Positions 8,283 to 15,909 are shown, counted from the stretch's first letter. The stretch: DNA of 19,439 bases from Clostridia bacterium (GCA_017462445.1 JAFTRB010000201.1:1-19439), one strand, 5' to 3'. Made by a program: numbers and translations. The notes: generated by a model not told the origin, from the letters alone.

Positions 8283-10868
8283 TTATTTACATATTGTATT
8301 TATAAAGCCTATATATTTTGAAAGCGTTTCGCTGCTACGCGAGGGGGATGAGGAGACAAGCGAATAAAGCTCTGCAAGATTGGTGGTGAAGCTCTCGCCG
8401 CCCGAGGAAAGCTGTATGCTTGTGATATCAAGCCTGTGCCAATAGATGGCAGCCCTTCCCTCCTCCGCTACGGCGGTATATTCCCGTCCGCCATAGGTGT
8501 AGCTGACGGTCAGGGATGCGCTTCTATCCGCAAGATTGAGATATAGCAGATTGCTCTCGGTATCAAGGCTGACGCTTGACAGTATGCTCTTGATACGGCT
8601 ACCGGGGGTATAATCCACTCTTTGCGGGATATAGGAGGAATACTCGCCAAGGAGCGTATCAACACCGTCATCATAGCAGGTGTATAGCGCATAGTTAAGG
8701 TAAGCTACTGTTGCCGAAACCGTAGCCTCATCGGTGGCAAATTCCAGGGAATCCAATGCGAGCTTATAAGGCACAATGCTTACCTCCTCGGACACATTTC
8801 CGAGAGCGAGGGTAATCACGACCTCCTCGTCGAAGCCATCGCTATAGATATACGGATAGCTGAAGCACATATACTCCGCCTCGTCAATTCTGACCGTGCT
8901 GCAATCGTAAATTCCGCCGCTGTAAAGGACGCCGCGCGCCGATATACGGAGGGCAAAATCCTTGTTCTCGGCGGCAATGAGCATTGGAAGGTAGATATTC
9001 AGCGAGGGGTATGTACCAAGGGTGAGATTTGCGCGCATATGTCCCTCCGTGGGAACGGTGACAAAGGATGTGCGGTAGGTTATATCACCGAGCGGAGTAA
9101 GCCCGGTATCGCTCGCTTGGTATTCGGATATAGTTATAACAGAGGACTCCGCCCGATGGAAGAAGCCGCTTCCGCCAGCCACGCGAGAGGATAGCTTTGT
9201 ACCGATAGTGCAGGTAACTGCCGAGGCCTGCACACCGCCTATGATTGCAGGACAGGACTCCAGGAGAAGCGCTTCCTTTGTGATGACAACATAGTCACCG
9301 CACGAGGCGAGGACAGAATCGCTGGCATAGATGTTTGCGCCCGATTCTGCCACGGGGGCTTCAAGGCTACGGAGAGTGGAGCTTGTTACGCTGATCTTTC
9401 CGCTGCTTGTTGAGAGCATTGCCTCGTCCTCCGAGCTGCAAAAGGCAGAGAGAGAATTGACATTGATATCTCCGCGGAAGCTGTGAGCCAGGGTGGACAT
9501 TGCGACCACACTCTCTGGCATATTCAGATAGAGGGATACCCAGTCATCGGCTCTTACAAGGGCAGACTTATCCACGCTTGTAAAGCTGGCGGCAAAGGAG
9601 CGAAGCTCTATAACTCCCTCTCCCGATATATCAATAAGAGCATTTTTCGCTACCGGGATAAAGGGGTGGCTGAAGAGAAGGACGTCATTGCTTCCGAAAT
9701 CTATAAGCGCATCTCCGTTTGCCACAAGGCTTAGCGCGGTTGATGTGGAGACGCTCTTTAGCAGCCTCGCCGAGCCGATATCTGCAAAATGCTTTGAGAG
9801 GTCATCAAAGGAGTCAAGATAGCCAAGCAGCTCGCCTCCTCTGTCCTTAAGCTCCCAGACACGATCCCCCTCGGGAATATCCATCGAGGGTGCGCTATCG
9901 TTGCCGAAGCGCTTTGAAAACTTAAATGTCGATGTTTTCGCACTTGATGCGTTGGGAGTAATGAAACTGAGGAGCGTATATTGCCTGTCAAGGCTAACCG
10001 AAGTCTTTGCCTCGCCCGAAAAGCGCGTATCAAAGCTTGAGGAATTGGTATAGAGTCTTCCATGGAGGAAGATATATGCGTTTTGGGCGGTGGTTTCCAA
10101 ATAGGCGGCATTGCCGTATACGAAGCAATCACCCTCAAAATTAATTGTTGACTTTGCTCCGCGTACAGCCAAGACCTGGCTATTATCAAGGGATAAAACA
10201 CTGCAATTTACAAGCGTCAGCTGACCTCCGCTATCGGAAAATACCGCATTTCTGTTCTTCTCGCCGTAGAAAATCGAGTCATATACAGTCGCCTTAGCGG
10301 TATTTCTTACACAAAAGCCACCCATCATATTCGGGCAGTGCTTAAAAACAAAAAGATTGTGAAGCTCGGCGGTTGATGAACCGGTTATCTCGAAGGAATC
10401 CGGCGCCAGGACGCGGAACATATTTTTCCCGCCGTCAAGATAGAGCTTGCTTTCTCCACCAAAGGACATAAATGCGGAGGTCTGGTCCTGCAGATAGACC
10501 GTGCAGCCGTCACCGAGCATTGTAAGCTCCGTAGCTTCGCCTATCGCTATGGCAGGAGAATGGTTATCGGTACTTGTGAATACCACGGTTGATGAGCCAA
10601 AATCCAATGTGTAGTCGGTATAGGCGGTAGACTTGAAGGTGGTATCAAGCTTTATTTCGTAGTAGTCAGGTATAAGCTTGAAATAGTCGCCCGATGTCGC
10701 CGACAGGAAGGGCTCGGTAAAGCTGTAGATATCCTCGCTCGTTCCGTCTTTGTGCGTTACTCGCCAGACGGGCTCGGGCGTCTCTTCCGCATAGGAACAA
10801 ATCCCTGCGGCGAGCAAAAGAGCCAGGACAGATATTAATACCAGAGAGGCATTCAGAAGTTTTTTCAT
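8283..10868 (-). CDS. Secreted beta-helix protein with C-terminal Ig-like module
   Basis: 861 residues from the ATG at 10866-10868, which has GGAG seven bases upstream. An in-frame ATG at 10889 is too close to the predicted transcription start. The N-terminus is a signal peptide (MKKLLNAS, a hydrophobic core LVLISVLALLLAAG, cleavage probably after CSYA). Two similar beta-helix blocks follow, each opening with a D-G-T/G-G-E turn (VTHKDGTSEDIYS near residue 35 and LKDRGGELLGYL near residue 340), then many short strand-turn repeats. The last ~260 residues (9056-8286) align by eye with the end of the 2-3982 protein: an Ig-like strand set, a helical stretch (ATVAYLNYALYTCYDD), and a C-terminal sandwich ending in LYSLVSSSPS then a helix. 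No catalytic motif was recognised. Likely an extracellular carbohydrate-binding or adhesive protein. Its promoter and terminator make it monocistronic. Confidence 0.75.
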   Translation of the reverse strand: MKKLLNASLVLISVLALLLAAGICSYAEETPEPVWRVTHKDGTSEDIYSFTEPFLSATSGDYFKLIPDYYEIKLDTTFKSTAYTDYTLDFGSSTVVFTSTDNHSPAIAIGEATELTMLGDGCTVYLQDQTSAFMSFGGESKLYLDGGKNMFRVLAPDSFEITGSSTAELHNLFVFKHCPNMMGGFCVRNTAKATVYDSIFYGEKNRNAVFSDSGGQLTLVNCSVLSLDNSQVLAVRGAKSTINFEGDCFVYGNAAYLETTAQNAYIFLHGRLYTNSSSFDTRFSGEAKTSVSLDRQYTLLSFITPNASSAKTSTFKFSKRFGNDSAPSMDIPEGDRVWELKDRGGELLGYLDSFDDLSKHFADIGSARLLKSVSTSTALSLVANGDALIDFGSNDVLLFSHPFIPVAKNALIDISGEGVIELRSFAASFTSVDKSALVRADDWVSLYLNMPESVVAMSTLAHSFRGDINVNSLSAFCSSEDEAMLSTSSGKISVTSSTLRSLEAPVAESGANIYASDSVLASCGDYVVITKEALLLESCPAIIGGVQASAVTCTIGTKLSSRVAGGSGFFHRAESSVITISEYQASDTGLTPLGDITYRTSFVTVPTEGHMRANLTLGTYPSLNIYLPMLIAAENKDFALRISARGVLYSGGIYDCSTVRIDEAEYMCFSYPYIYSDGFDEEVVITLALGNVSEEVSIVPYKLALDSLEFATDEATVSATVAYLNYALYTCYDDGVDTLLGEYSSYIPQRVDYTPGSRIKSILSSVSLDTESNLLYLNLADRSASLTVSYTYGGREYTAVAEEGRAAIYWHRLDITSIQLSSGGESFTTNLAELYSLVSSSPSRSSETLSKYIGFINTICK

Positions 10869-10903
10869 CTTCGCGCTCCGTATAGTCATATTTCTTCTAT
10901 TTT

Positions 10904-10932
10904 ATTGTAGCATATTCAAGGGCTAATTACAA
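10904..10932 (-). promoter_or_regulatory. SigA promoter of the beta-helix gene
   Basis: Minus-strand TTGTAA (10927-10932), 17-base spacer, TACAAT (10904-10909). The start site near 10897 supports translation from 10868 rather than 10889. Confidence 0.75.
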
Positions 10933-10984
10933 TACGCGTGTGTTTAGATTTTTGAGCCTCTGTTTTGTTCAAAATAAATAAAAA

Positions 10985-11001
10985 CTCCCCAAAAAGGGGA
11001 G
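10985..11001 (-). terminator. Second intrinsic terminator downstream of tsf
   Basis: CTCCCC-5-GGGGAG hairpin with a TTTTTATTTATTTT tail on the minus strand. It lies past the 9-mer array, so any transcript crossing the array from tsf would end here. Confidence 0.8.
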
Positions 11002-11020
11002 AAAAAGCACCCGGGGCGAT

Positions 11021-11051
11021 AGCGTGATGTCCTTAACGGACAAATCACGCT
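11021..11051. repeat. Interrupted palindrome beside the 9-mer array
   Basis: AGCGTGAT pairs with ATCACGCT and the inner GTCC pairs with GGAC across TTAAC, with a two-base bulge. There is no T-run, so it is not a terminator. It abuts the left edge of the array at 11052. Confidence 0.75.
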
Positions 11052-11225
11052 AACTAAGTTTGCCCTTGGGGCAAGTGAAGTTATCTTCGATAGTGAAGTT
11101 CACTTCGTGAGTGAAGTTTCGCCTAATGGCGAAGTGATGGGCAAACTTAACTTCACTGCGAGCTTTTGCGAGCAACTTCACTGTGTATAACACAACTTCA
11201 CTTTTGCGACAGCAAAAACTTCACT
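11052..11225. repeat. Hairpin-spaced array of the 9-mer AGTGAAGTT
   Basis: Three exact AGTGAAGTT units start at 11074, 11092 and 11110 (period 18). Four exact copies of the complement AACTTCACT start at 11149, 11174, 11194 and 11217. Degenerate units flank them (11052-11060, 11132-11140). Most spacers are small perfect palindromes: TGCCC-TTG-GGGCA, ATC-TTC-GAT, CAC-TTC-GTG, TCGCC-TAAT-GGCGA, GTGT-ATA-ACAC, TTTGC-GACA-GCAAA; the spacer at 11158-11173 is imperfect. AAGTTTGCCC and GGGCAAACTT further bracket the forward half as an inverted repeat. There is no ORF. It lies in the 3' region of tsf, between two terminators. It is not a CRISPR, because units and spacers are too short and the spacers are self-complementary. 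Confidence 0.85.
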
Positions 11226-11230
11226 AACAG

Positions 11231-11277
11231 AAAAAGAGCATACATACAAGATTTTTCGTCTTGCGTGTGTGCTCTTT
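11231..11277 (-). terminator. Terminator of the rpsB-tsf operon
   Basis: AAAGAGCA pairs with TGCTCTTT and AAGA with TCTT across an imperfect middle; the minus-strand copy ends in TTTTT. It lies 33 bases past the TGA at 11310, which fits full-length tsf rather than the premature TAG. Confidence 0.7.
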
Positions 11278-11309
11278 CTGCTTGCACTTAGCGATATTTT
11301 TGTTGGCTA

Positions 11310-11474
11310 TCAGCCGTTAACCATCTTTGCAACCTCGGCTGCAAGATCGTCATCTCTCTTCTCGATGCCCTCGCCCTTGTCGAAGCGAACGAAGCCAGTA
11401 ACCTTGATGGAACCGCCAAGCTCCTTAGCAACAGAAGCAACATACTTGCCAACGGACATGGAGTCATCCTTAAC
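11310..11474 (-). pseudogene. tsf: C-terminal 54 codons of tsf beyond the in-frame TAG
   Basis: In the same frame as the upstream tsf reading frame, the bases after the TAG at 11475-11477 still encode a normal EF-Ts C-terminus: VKDDSMSVGKYVASVAKELGG, then TGFVRFDKGEGIEKRDDDLA, ending AAEVAKMVNG and TGA. The family motif F-V-R-F-x-x-G-E-G-I-E-K-R is intact. No frame change or base deletion is needed to join it, so a single codon has changed. With it, EF-Ts would be 306 residues, the usual size. Confidence 0.9.
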
Positions 11475-12230
11475 CTAAGCCTGCTCTACAAGGCAGTTGG
11501 TCTCGTAATACTTGCCAACCTTACCCTCGACGATCTTTGCAAGCACCTGCTCGGGCTTGTTAGCCATCTTGGGATCCTGCTGCATCTGGGCAATAAGGAT
11601 TCTCTTCTCCTCTGCAAGAACCTCTGCGGGAACGGACTCTCTGTCAAGATAGAGAACGGTCATAGCAGCGGTCTGGAGAGCAACGTTCTTTGCGCACTCG
11701 GCAAAGCCATCCTTGTCGGCAACATCGGTATCGAAGGATACGATAACACCGGTAGCGCCTGCGCCGTGAATGTAGGTGGAAACAACGCCCTCAACAATTA
11801 CGAAGCGGCGAAGGGAAAGCTTCTCGCCAATCTTGTATACAAGCTCGTTAAGCTCGCCGGCAACGGTGGTATCTGCACCGCTGAGCTTGCACTCGAGGAG
11901 AGCCTCGACATTTGCGGGCTTGTTCTCGATGATGGTCTTAAGGATCGCCTTAACGAAATCCTTGAAGAGCTGGTTCTTTGCAACGAAGTCGGTCTCGGAG
12001 TTAACCTCTACCATAGCGGTTACATCGCCAATGGTCATAATGTCAACAATACCCTCTGCGGCAATTCTGTCAGCCTTCTTTGCGGAAGCTGCCATGCCCT
12101 TCTCACGAAGAACCTTAACTGCTGCCTCAAGATCGCCGTTTGTCTCTGCAAGAGCCTTCTTGCAGTCCATCATACCGCAGCCGGTCTTTTTTCTAAGCTC
12201 TGCAACGAGCTTTGCACTAATCTCTGCCAT
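11475..12230 (-). CDS. tsf: Translation elongation factor Ts, interrupted by a premature UAG
   Basis: EF-Ts recycles EF-Tu by releasing GDP. The N-terminal UBA-like domain (~1-50: LRKKTGCGMMDCKKAL, then NGDLEAAVKVLREKG) and the NSETDFVAKN motif near residue 80, whose TDFV contacts the EF-Tu nucleotide pocket, are intact. The core dimerisation domain follows. Reading ends after residue 251 at TAG, where relatives have an aromatic residue in a L-x-E-Q-x-[FYW]-V-K-D context; the remaining 54 codons are intact downstream. Start ATG at 12230 has AGGAGG with an eight-base spacer. It lies 35 bases after rpsB, in the conserved rpsB-tsf order, sharing its promoter. EF-Ts is normally important for growth, so a real truncation would be surprising. 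A base-calling error, a strain variant or readthrough are the alternatives. Confidence 0.95.
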   Translation of the reverse strand: MAEISAKLVAELRKKTGCGMMDCKKALAETNGDLEAAVKVLREKGMAASAKKADRIAAEGIVDIMTIGDVTAMVEVNSETDFVAKNQLFKDFVKAILKTIIENKPANVEALLECKLSGADTTVAGELNELVYKIGEKLSLRRFVIVEGVVSTYIHGAGATGVIVSFDTDVADKDGFAECAKNVALQTAAMTVLYLDRESVPAEVLAEEKRILIAQMQQDPKMANKPEQVLAKIVEGKVGKYYETNCLVEQA

Positions 12231-12265
12231 TTCAATGTCCTCCTATTGTTGTGTTTGATGCCGAA

Positions 12266-13009
12266 TTAAGCCTCAACGGTCTCTTCGGTCTCTACTTCTG
12301 CTTCCTCAACGGTCTCTGCCTCTTCTACACCGCCGTGTGCGGCGATAACTGCGTCTGCGAGAGCGCCTGCAATAAGCTTGATAGCTCTGATAGCGTCATC
12401 GTTACCGGGAATGATGTAGTCAGCATCGTCGGGATCACAGTTGGTGTCAACGATAGCAACAACGGGAATGCCAAGCTTCTTAGCCTCGAGAACTGCGTTT
12501 CTCTCCTTGCGGGTGTCAACGATGAATACGCAGGAAGGAAGCGAATCCATCTCCTTGATACCGCCGTAGGACTTCTGAAGGTCCTCGATCTCCTTAAGCT
12601 TCTTGGCAACCTCCTTCTTGGGGAGAAGGTCGAAGGTGCCGTCTGCCTGCATCTTCTCAAGATCCTTAAGTCTCTTGATGGAGCGGCGAATGGTCTGGAA
12701 GTTGGTAAGCATACCACCGGGCCAACGAACATTGGTGTAGAACATACCGCATCTGATAGCCTCATCTCTGATGGTGTCTGCGGCCTGCTTCTTGGTACCA
12801 ACGAAGAGGATGGTGCCACCGTTCTGAGCAAGCTCTGCAACAAAGTTGTAAGCCTCCTCAAACTTCTTGACGGTCTTCTGAAGGTCAACGATATGAATAC
12901 CGTTTCTGTGAGTAAAGATGTACTCACTCATCTTGGGATTCCACTTCTTGGTAGGGTGACCGAAGTGAACGCCTGCCTCAAGCAGCTGCTTGATAGTAAT
13001 TTCGAACAT
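12266..13009 (-). CDS. rpsB: 30S ribosomal protein S2
   Basis: 247 residues from the ATG at 13007-13009 to TAA. It starts [27 protein letters not shown], the standard S2 N-terminus, followed by [54 protein letters not shown] and [30 protein letters not shown], all family blocks. It ends with an acidic Glu/Val/Thr tail common in Firmicutes. AGGAGG at 13018-13023 gives an eight-base spacer to this start; the frame is open to an in-frame ATG at 13063, but that lies in the leader RNA and is not the start. S2 assembles late on the 30S platform and binds S1 in many species. It is first gene of the rpsB-tsf operon, with a promoter and a 110-base structured leader upstream. Confidence 0.97.
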   Translation of the reverse strand: MFEITIKQLLEAGVHFGHPTKKWNPKMSEYIFTHRNGIHIVDLQKTVKKFEEAYNFVAELAQNGGTILFVGTKKQAADTIRDEAIRCGMFYTNVRWPGGMLTNFQTIRRSIKRLKDLEKMQADGTFDLLPKKEVAKKLKEIEDLQKSYGGIKEMDSLPSCVFIVDTRKERNAVLEAKKLGIPVVAIVDTNCDPDDADYIIPGNDDAIRAIKLIAGALADAVIAAHGGVEEAETVEEAEVETEETVEA

Positions 13010-13037
13010 AATATGTTCCTCCTTTTGGTTTTTCCAC

Positions 13038-13093
13038 CATAGCGACAAAACACTGCGACTCATAGAGCACCGGCAATGTACCCACTCGCTATG
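13038..13093 (-). promoter_or_regulatory. Structured rpsB leader, candidate S2 autoregulatory element
   Basis: In the rpsB leader, CATAGCGA (13086-13093) can pair with TCGCTATG (13038-13045) through eight bases. It encloses ~40 bases with a small CTC-TAT-GAG hairpin. The closing stem ends 14 bases before the AGGAGG. Autoregulation by S2 through its own leader is known in other bacteria; assigning it here is inference from position and pairing. Confidence 0.4.
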
Positions 13094-13128
13094 TGCGAAT
13101 TTTATTTACGCCTTTACGCGCAGAATAA

Positions 13129-13157
13129 ATAATAACATACTGTTAACAAAAAGTCAA
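13129..13157 (-). promoter_or_regulatory. SigA promoter of rpsB-tsf
   Basis: Minus-strand TTGACT (13152-13157), 17-base spacer, TATTAT (13129-13134). Start site near 13122, leaving a ~112-base leader. No other promoter of this quality lies between the peptidase gene and rpsB. Confidence 0.85.
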
Positions 13158-13214
13158 GTACAAATTTCCCTCGCAGAAAATGTTTACAAATTGTTCATAA
13201 TTATCAAATGGCCA

Positions 13215-14111
13215 CTACACAAGAAGAGACGGAAGAAGCAAAAGCGGCTCTGTTATGCGTTGCAGGGCTGGAAGTATCGCGCTTTGAGGCAGGGGATTTT
13301 TTCCGCGCCCGATCTCTATCGTTAATGAAGGAATTCCAAGGGAGGCTGTATAGTCGCACAATCCGCCATAAGCGGCGGTGTCGGTTGGAGTAGAGCAGGT
13401 ATAGCCGGTGTAGCGAGAAACAAGCCCTGCCATCGCTATCCCCTTTCCGTCCTTGGAATGGTATATTTCCTCCCCCTGTGTGTGAAGCGAGACCACGGCA
13501 TCAGGGCCTAATGCTCTTACAAACGCAGCAACCGCTCTTGTTTCAGGCTCGCTCTCGGGATATTCTCCGCTGTAAAGCGTGGCGCCGGGAGCAATGCCCC
13601 GCTCTTTTTCAAGCTGCTTGTATTCAGCAAAGCCGTAATCGTAGTTATGATTCAGGTCAACACCTCTGGCATTCGCCTGCCAATGTGAAAAATCGCCCCC
13701 CGACATAGCTGCCTGACGCCCTCGCAGAAAACCCGAGCCTGTTCCGTGATGGTGAAGCTCCAAGCCGTCGGGGTTCACAGAGGGAACAATATAAAAGCTG
13801 GCAAGGCTCCGCAAAAGAGCTATATCCAAGCCGGCAAAATTCGTTCCAAGCCCATACGAAAGAATGTAAATAATTGCGTACAATATGTTCGATGTTATCC
13901 CTTCCAAGGCGTGGTGAGCGCCGAATAATGCAACACGCCCCCGGCCTTTCCCGATTTTGTACATTTCAATGGCTCGCCCCTCTATGCTCCTACCGATACG
14001 GTAGGATGAGGTGTGCCCACGCGCCTCGATACACTTGCGAATTTGGCTTCTTCCCTCTTCATCTGCCACGGCAAAAAAGCAATCCGGCAGTCGCATTAAG
14101 CTTTTATTCAT
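13215..14111 (-). CDS. M14-family zinc carboxypeptidase
   Basis: 298 residues with the full M14 active site. The zinc ligands are H67 and E70 (GAHHALEGIT, the H-x-x-E motif) and H210 (VVSLHTQGEE). The substrate-binding block is NARGVDLNHNYDYG (147-160), preceded by IVPSVNPDGLE (108-118). The general base is E266 (LTIEIGRG). It lacks a signal peptide or membrane helix, so it probably acts in the cytoplasm or is exported by an unrecognised route. Bacterial relatives of this size include gamma-D-glutamyl-diaminopimelate peptidases that trim peptidoglycan peptides; that role is a guess. Start ATG at 14111 has TGAGGAAAGAG upstream. Its promoter overlaps that of the divergent membrane-protein operon. 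It ends in TAG about 60 bases before the rpsB promoter, with no clear terminator between. Confidence 0.85.
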   Translation of the reverse strand: MNKSLMRLPDCFFAVADEEGRSQIRKCIEARGHTSSYRIGRSIEGRAIEMYKIGKGRGRVALFGAHHALEGITSNILYAIIYILSYGLGTNFAGLDIALLRSLASFYIVPSVNPDGLELHHHGTGSGFLRGRQAAMSGGDFSHWQANARGVDLNHNYDYGFAEYKQLEKERGIAPGATLYSGEYPESEPETRAVAAFVRALGPDAVVSLHTQGEEIYHSKDGKGIAMAGLVSRYTGYTCSTPTDTAAYGGLCDYTASLGIPSLTIEIGRGKNPLPQSAILPALQRITEPLLLLPSLLV

Positions 14112-14140
14112 TCTCTTTCCTCACTAAAGCAAAAATCATC

Positions 14141-14169
14141 TTGAAAAAAACAGGATAATGTGATAGAAT
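14141..14169 (+). promoter_or_regulatory. SigA promoter of the membrane protein-esterase operon
   Basis: TTGAAA (14141-14146), 17-base spacer, TAGAAT (14164-14169), start near 14176, 24 bases before the ATG at 14200. Confidence 0.78.
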
Positions 14170-14184
14170 AAAATAAGATAACAA
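14155..14184 (-). promoter_or_regulatory. Likely divergent promoter of the M14 peptidase gene
   Basis: Minus-strand TTGTTA (14179-14184), 18-base spacer, CATTAT (14155-14160). It is weaker than the plus-strand promoter it overlaps, so the two may compete. Confidence 0.45.
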
Positions 14185-14199
14185 TAACGGTGGTGTTTT

Positions 14200-14949
14200 A
14201 TGCCTATTACTGATAAAAAATTCAGCTTGAAGTTTTTCTTCCTTCTTGCGCTTTGTAATCTGACAGTCTACGCCTGCTATCACATTTCCTATCTTCTGGG
14301 ATACGGCTGGCTGGAATATATACGCAGCTATGTTGCTGACATTTGGGAATTCCTTCATATTCCCCTTGTCGCGGTATTTATGCTCGAGGCTTTTCACCGC
14401 GGGGGCAATATGCTTGCCCTCAGGCTTGCAACTCTTGCTTCTGTATCTCGCATTTTTTACTGTATCCCATATTATTATATGGAATTTATGAAGGCGAGTT
14501 ATCCCCCTAACAGCGTTGATTCTATTATTCTTTCGCTGTTATTTACCTTCGTTATGGTTGTTCTCACCTTTGCGCATTTATACCTGATATATGGCTTGAT
14601 TCATCTGTTTTGTCATATCTGGAGCAAGGGTCAAAAGGACTTCTTCAGCAGAGCCTTTTCGGAGGATGTCTCCTTCAGCTTCACCTCTGACGCATCGGTC
14701 ATCTGCCTTGCGGTCTGCCTTATCCAATTCATAATTAAGCTGATAGGCGTTATATCTGACACGATAAGCTTCCTTGGTGACTATGGCGGAGCATACACGA
14801 TCCCCGAAATAATAACAATTCTGCTGGACTATATAATTTGCCTTGGCCTATTTGCTTTCTCCTACATAATGCTGATTCGTGTGAGAGAATACATACAGGG
14901 CAAGGATAAAAGCGCTTCAAATCAAGCTTCAAATCAAAAAGGAGAATAA
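14200..14949 (+). CDS. Integral membrane protein of unknown function
   Basis: 249 residues with about six hydrophobic segments, near residues 10-35, 50-65, 75-95, 108-140, 165-190 and 205-230. The loops are short, and a charged, Ser/Asn-rich C-terminal tail contains the doublet SNQASNQ. I recognise no family motif. The ribosome binding site is weak (GGTGGTG, about six bases before the ATG at 14200). It begins one base-pair turn after a clear promoter and its TAA is one base before the ATG of the esterase gene, so the two are co-transcribed and translationally coupled. That coupling suggests a joint role at the membrane, which nothing else in the sequence defines. Confidence 0.8.
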   Translation: MPITDKKFSLKFFFLLALCNLTVYACYHISYLLGYGWLEYIRSYVADIWEFLHIPLVAVFMLEAFHRGGNMLALRLATLASVSRIFYCIPYYYMEFMKASYPPNSVDSIILSLLFTFVMVVLTFAHLYLIYGLIHLFCHIWSKGQKDFFSRAFSEDVSFSFTSDASVICLAVCLIQFIIKLIGVISDTISFLGDYGGAYTIPEIITILLDYIICLGLFAFSYIMLIRVREYIQGKDKSASNQASNQKGE

Positions 14950-14950
14950 A

Positions 14951-15745
14951 ATGAAAAGTATCGTTATTGAAATAGAAAAGTGGGCAAGTGCAGACGCCCG
15001 GCTATCAAAAAGACCCCCGGAGCTGACCTTCTATCAGGCTGAGGAGAAGAAAACAGAAGCGACCGTTCTTATTCTGCCGGGCGGTGGATATTACAAGCTC
15101 TCGGATTTTGAAGGAGAGGGCTATGCAGAATATCTTGCCGAGCTTGGAATGAACAGCTTCGTGCTTAAGTACAGATACAGCCCCGACATCTTCCCTGCGC
15201 CCCTGAAGGATGCAAGATGGGCTATGCGATATATCCGCCAAAATGCAAGCCTATACGGAATTGACAAAAACAGAATTGCCATAATGGGCTCATCTGCCGG
15301 AGGACACCTTGCCGAGCTGACCTCCACATATCGGGGAGATATAGGAGATGGCGAATGGGATCTGGAGGACTATCTGCCCAATGCGCAAATTCTTTGCTAC
15401 CCTGTAACAGATATCAATTCGCACAGAGGCTCCTATGAAAACCTTCTTGGCGAAGGGCTAGATGAGCTTTTAAGCTCGGTTACTCCTACCGTCATTGCCG
15501 ATGAAAATACTCCGCCGGCATTCATATGGCACACCTCTACCGATGAGGTAGTGAACATAGAATCGACATACGCATATGCAAAAAGGCTACATCAGCTCGG
15601 AGTTCCCTGCGAGATGCACGTATTTCCCCTCGGCGGCCACGGGCTTGGGCTTGCGGACAAGGAGTATAGAGATATACCCTATGTTGCAAGATGGGCAGGA
15701 ATGCTTAAGGATTGGCTGATATTCAGCGGATATCTGCCCGAATAA
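14951..15745 (+). CDS. Alpha/beta-hydrolase esterase (BD-FAE-like)
   Basis: 264 residues of a single alpha/beta-hydrolase domain. The nucleophile elbow is GSSAGGH with S115; the oxyanion-hole block is LPGGGYYKL (42-50). The likely acid is D198 (TSTDEV) and the base is H230 (PLGGHGLGL), in the order expected. LKDARWAMRYIRQNA and GIDKNRIAIMG are typical of the acetyl-esterase/xylan-esterase branch that removes acyl groups from sugars or other small esters; the true substrate is unknown. There is no signal peptide, so it acts in the cytoplasm. AAAAGGAGAATAAA precedes the ATG, and the gene follows the membrane-protein stop by one base. It ends in TAA, 18 bases before the left 43-base inverted repeat. 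Confidence 0.88.
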   Translation: MKSIVIEIEKWASADARLSKRPPELTFYQAEEKKTEATVLILPGGGYYKLSDFEGEGYAEYLAELGMNSFVLKYRYSPDIFPAPLKDARWAMRYIRQNASLYGIDKNRIAIMGSSAGGHLAELTSTYRGDIGDGEWDLEDYLPNAQILCYPVTDINSHRGSYENLLGEGLDELLSSVTPTVIADENTPPAFIWHTSTDEVVNIESTYAYAKRLHQLGVPCEMHVFPLGGHGLGLADKEYRDIPYVARWAGMLKDWLIFSGYLPE

Positions 15746-15763
15746 CGCAAATAGTTATTTACA

Positions 15764-15806
15764 AAAATAAGCGCGCCAAAAGAGCGTTATTCTAAAGGAC
15801 AGTTTT
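15764..15806. repeat. Left copy of a 43-base inverted repeat
   Basis: Starts AAAATAAGCGCGCC and ends TCTAAAGGACAGTTTT. Its complement recurs at 18010-18052 with 37 of 43 bases identical; the six mismatches are all in the central 13 bases. It directly follows the esterase gene. Confidence 0.88.
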
Positions 15807-15828
15807 GAAAATATCCAATACTGAAAAA

Positions 15829-15853
15829 AGCGAGCTGAACAAATCAGCTCGCT
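15829..15853 (+). terminator. Hairpin terminator after the esterase operon
   Basis: AGCGAGCTGA pairs perfectly with TCAGCTCGCT around ACAAA. The T-tail is weak (GATTTTA on plus); on minus it is followed by CTTTTTTCAG, so it can also end the cargo operon read from the right. Confidence 0.75.
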
Positions 15854-15909
15854 GATTTTATGTCACGCCGATATTTCGGTCTACGGAGTGGTAATCAAAG
15901 GTTGTTTTG

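Noticed and set aside
11052..11225. CRISPR array
   Set aside because: Units are nine bases, spacers are 9-17 bases and self-complementary, orientation switches midway, and no cas gene is present.
11766..13042. Long plus-strand reading frames opposite tsf and rpsB (Leu/Cys/Asn-rich)
   Set aside because: They are complement shadows of highly biased ribosomal-operon codons; they have no RBS and no recognisable domains.
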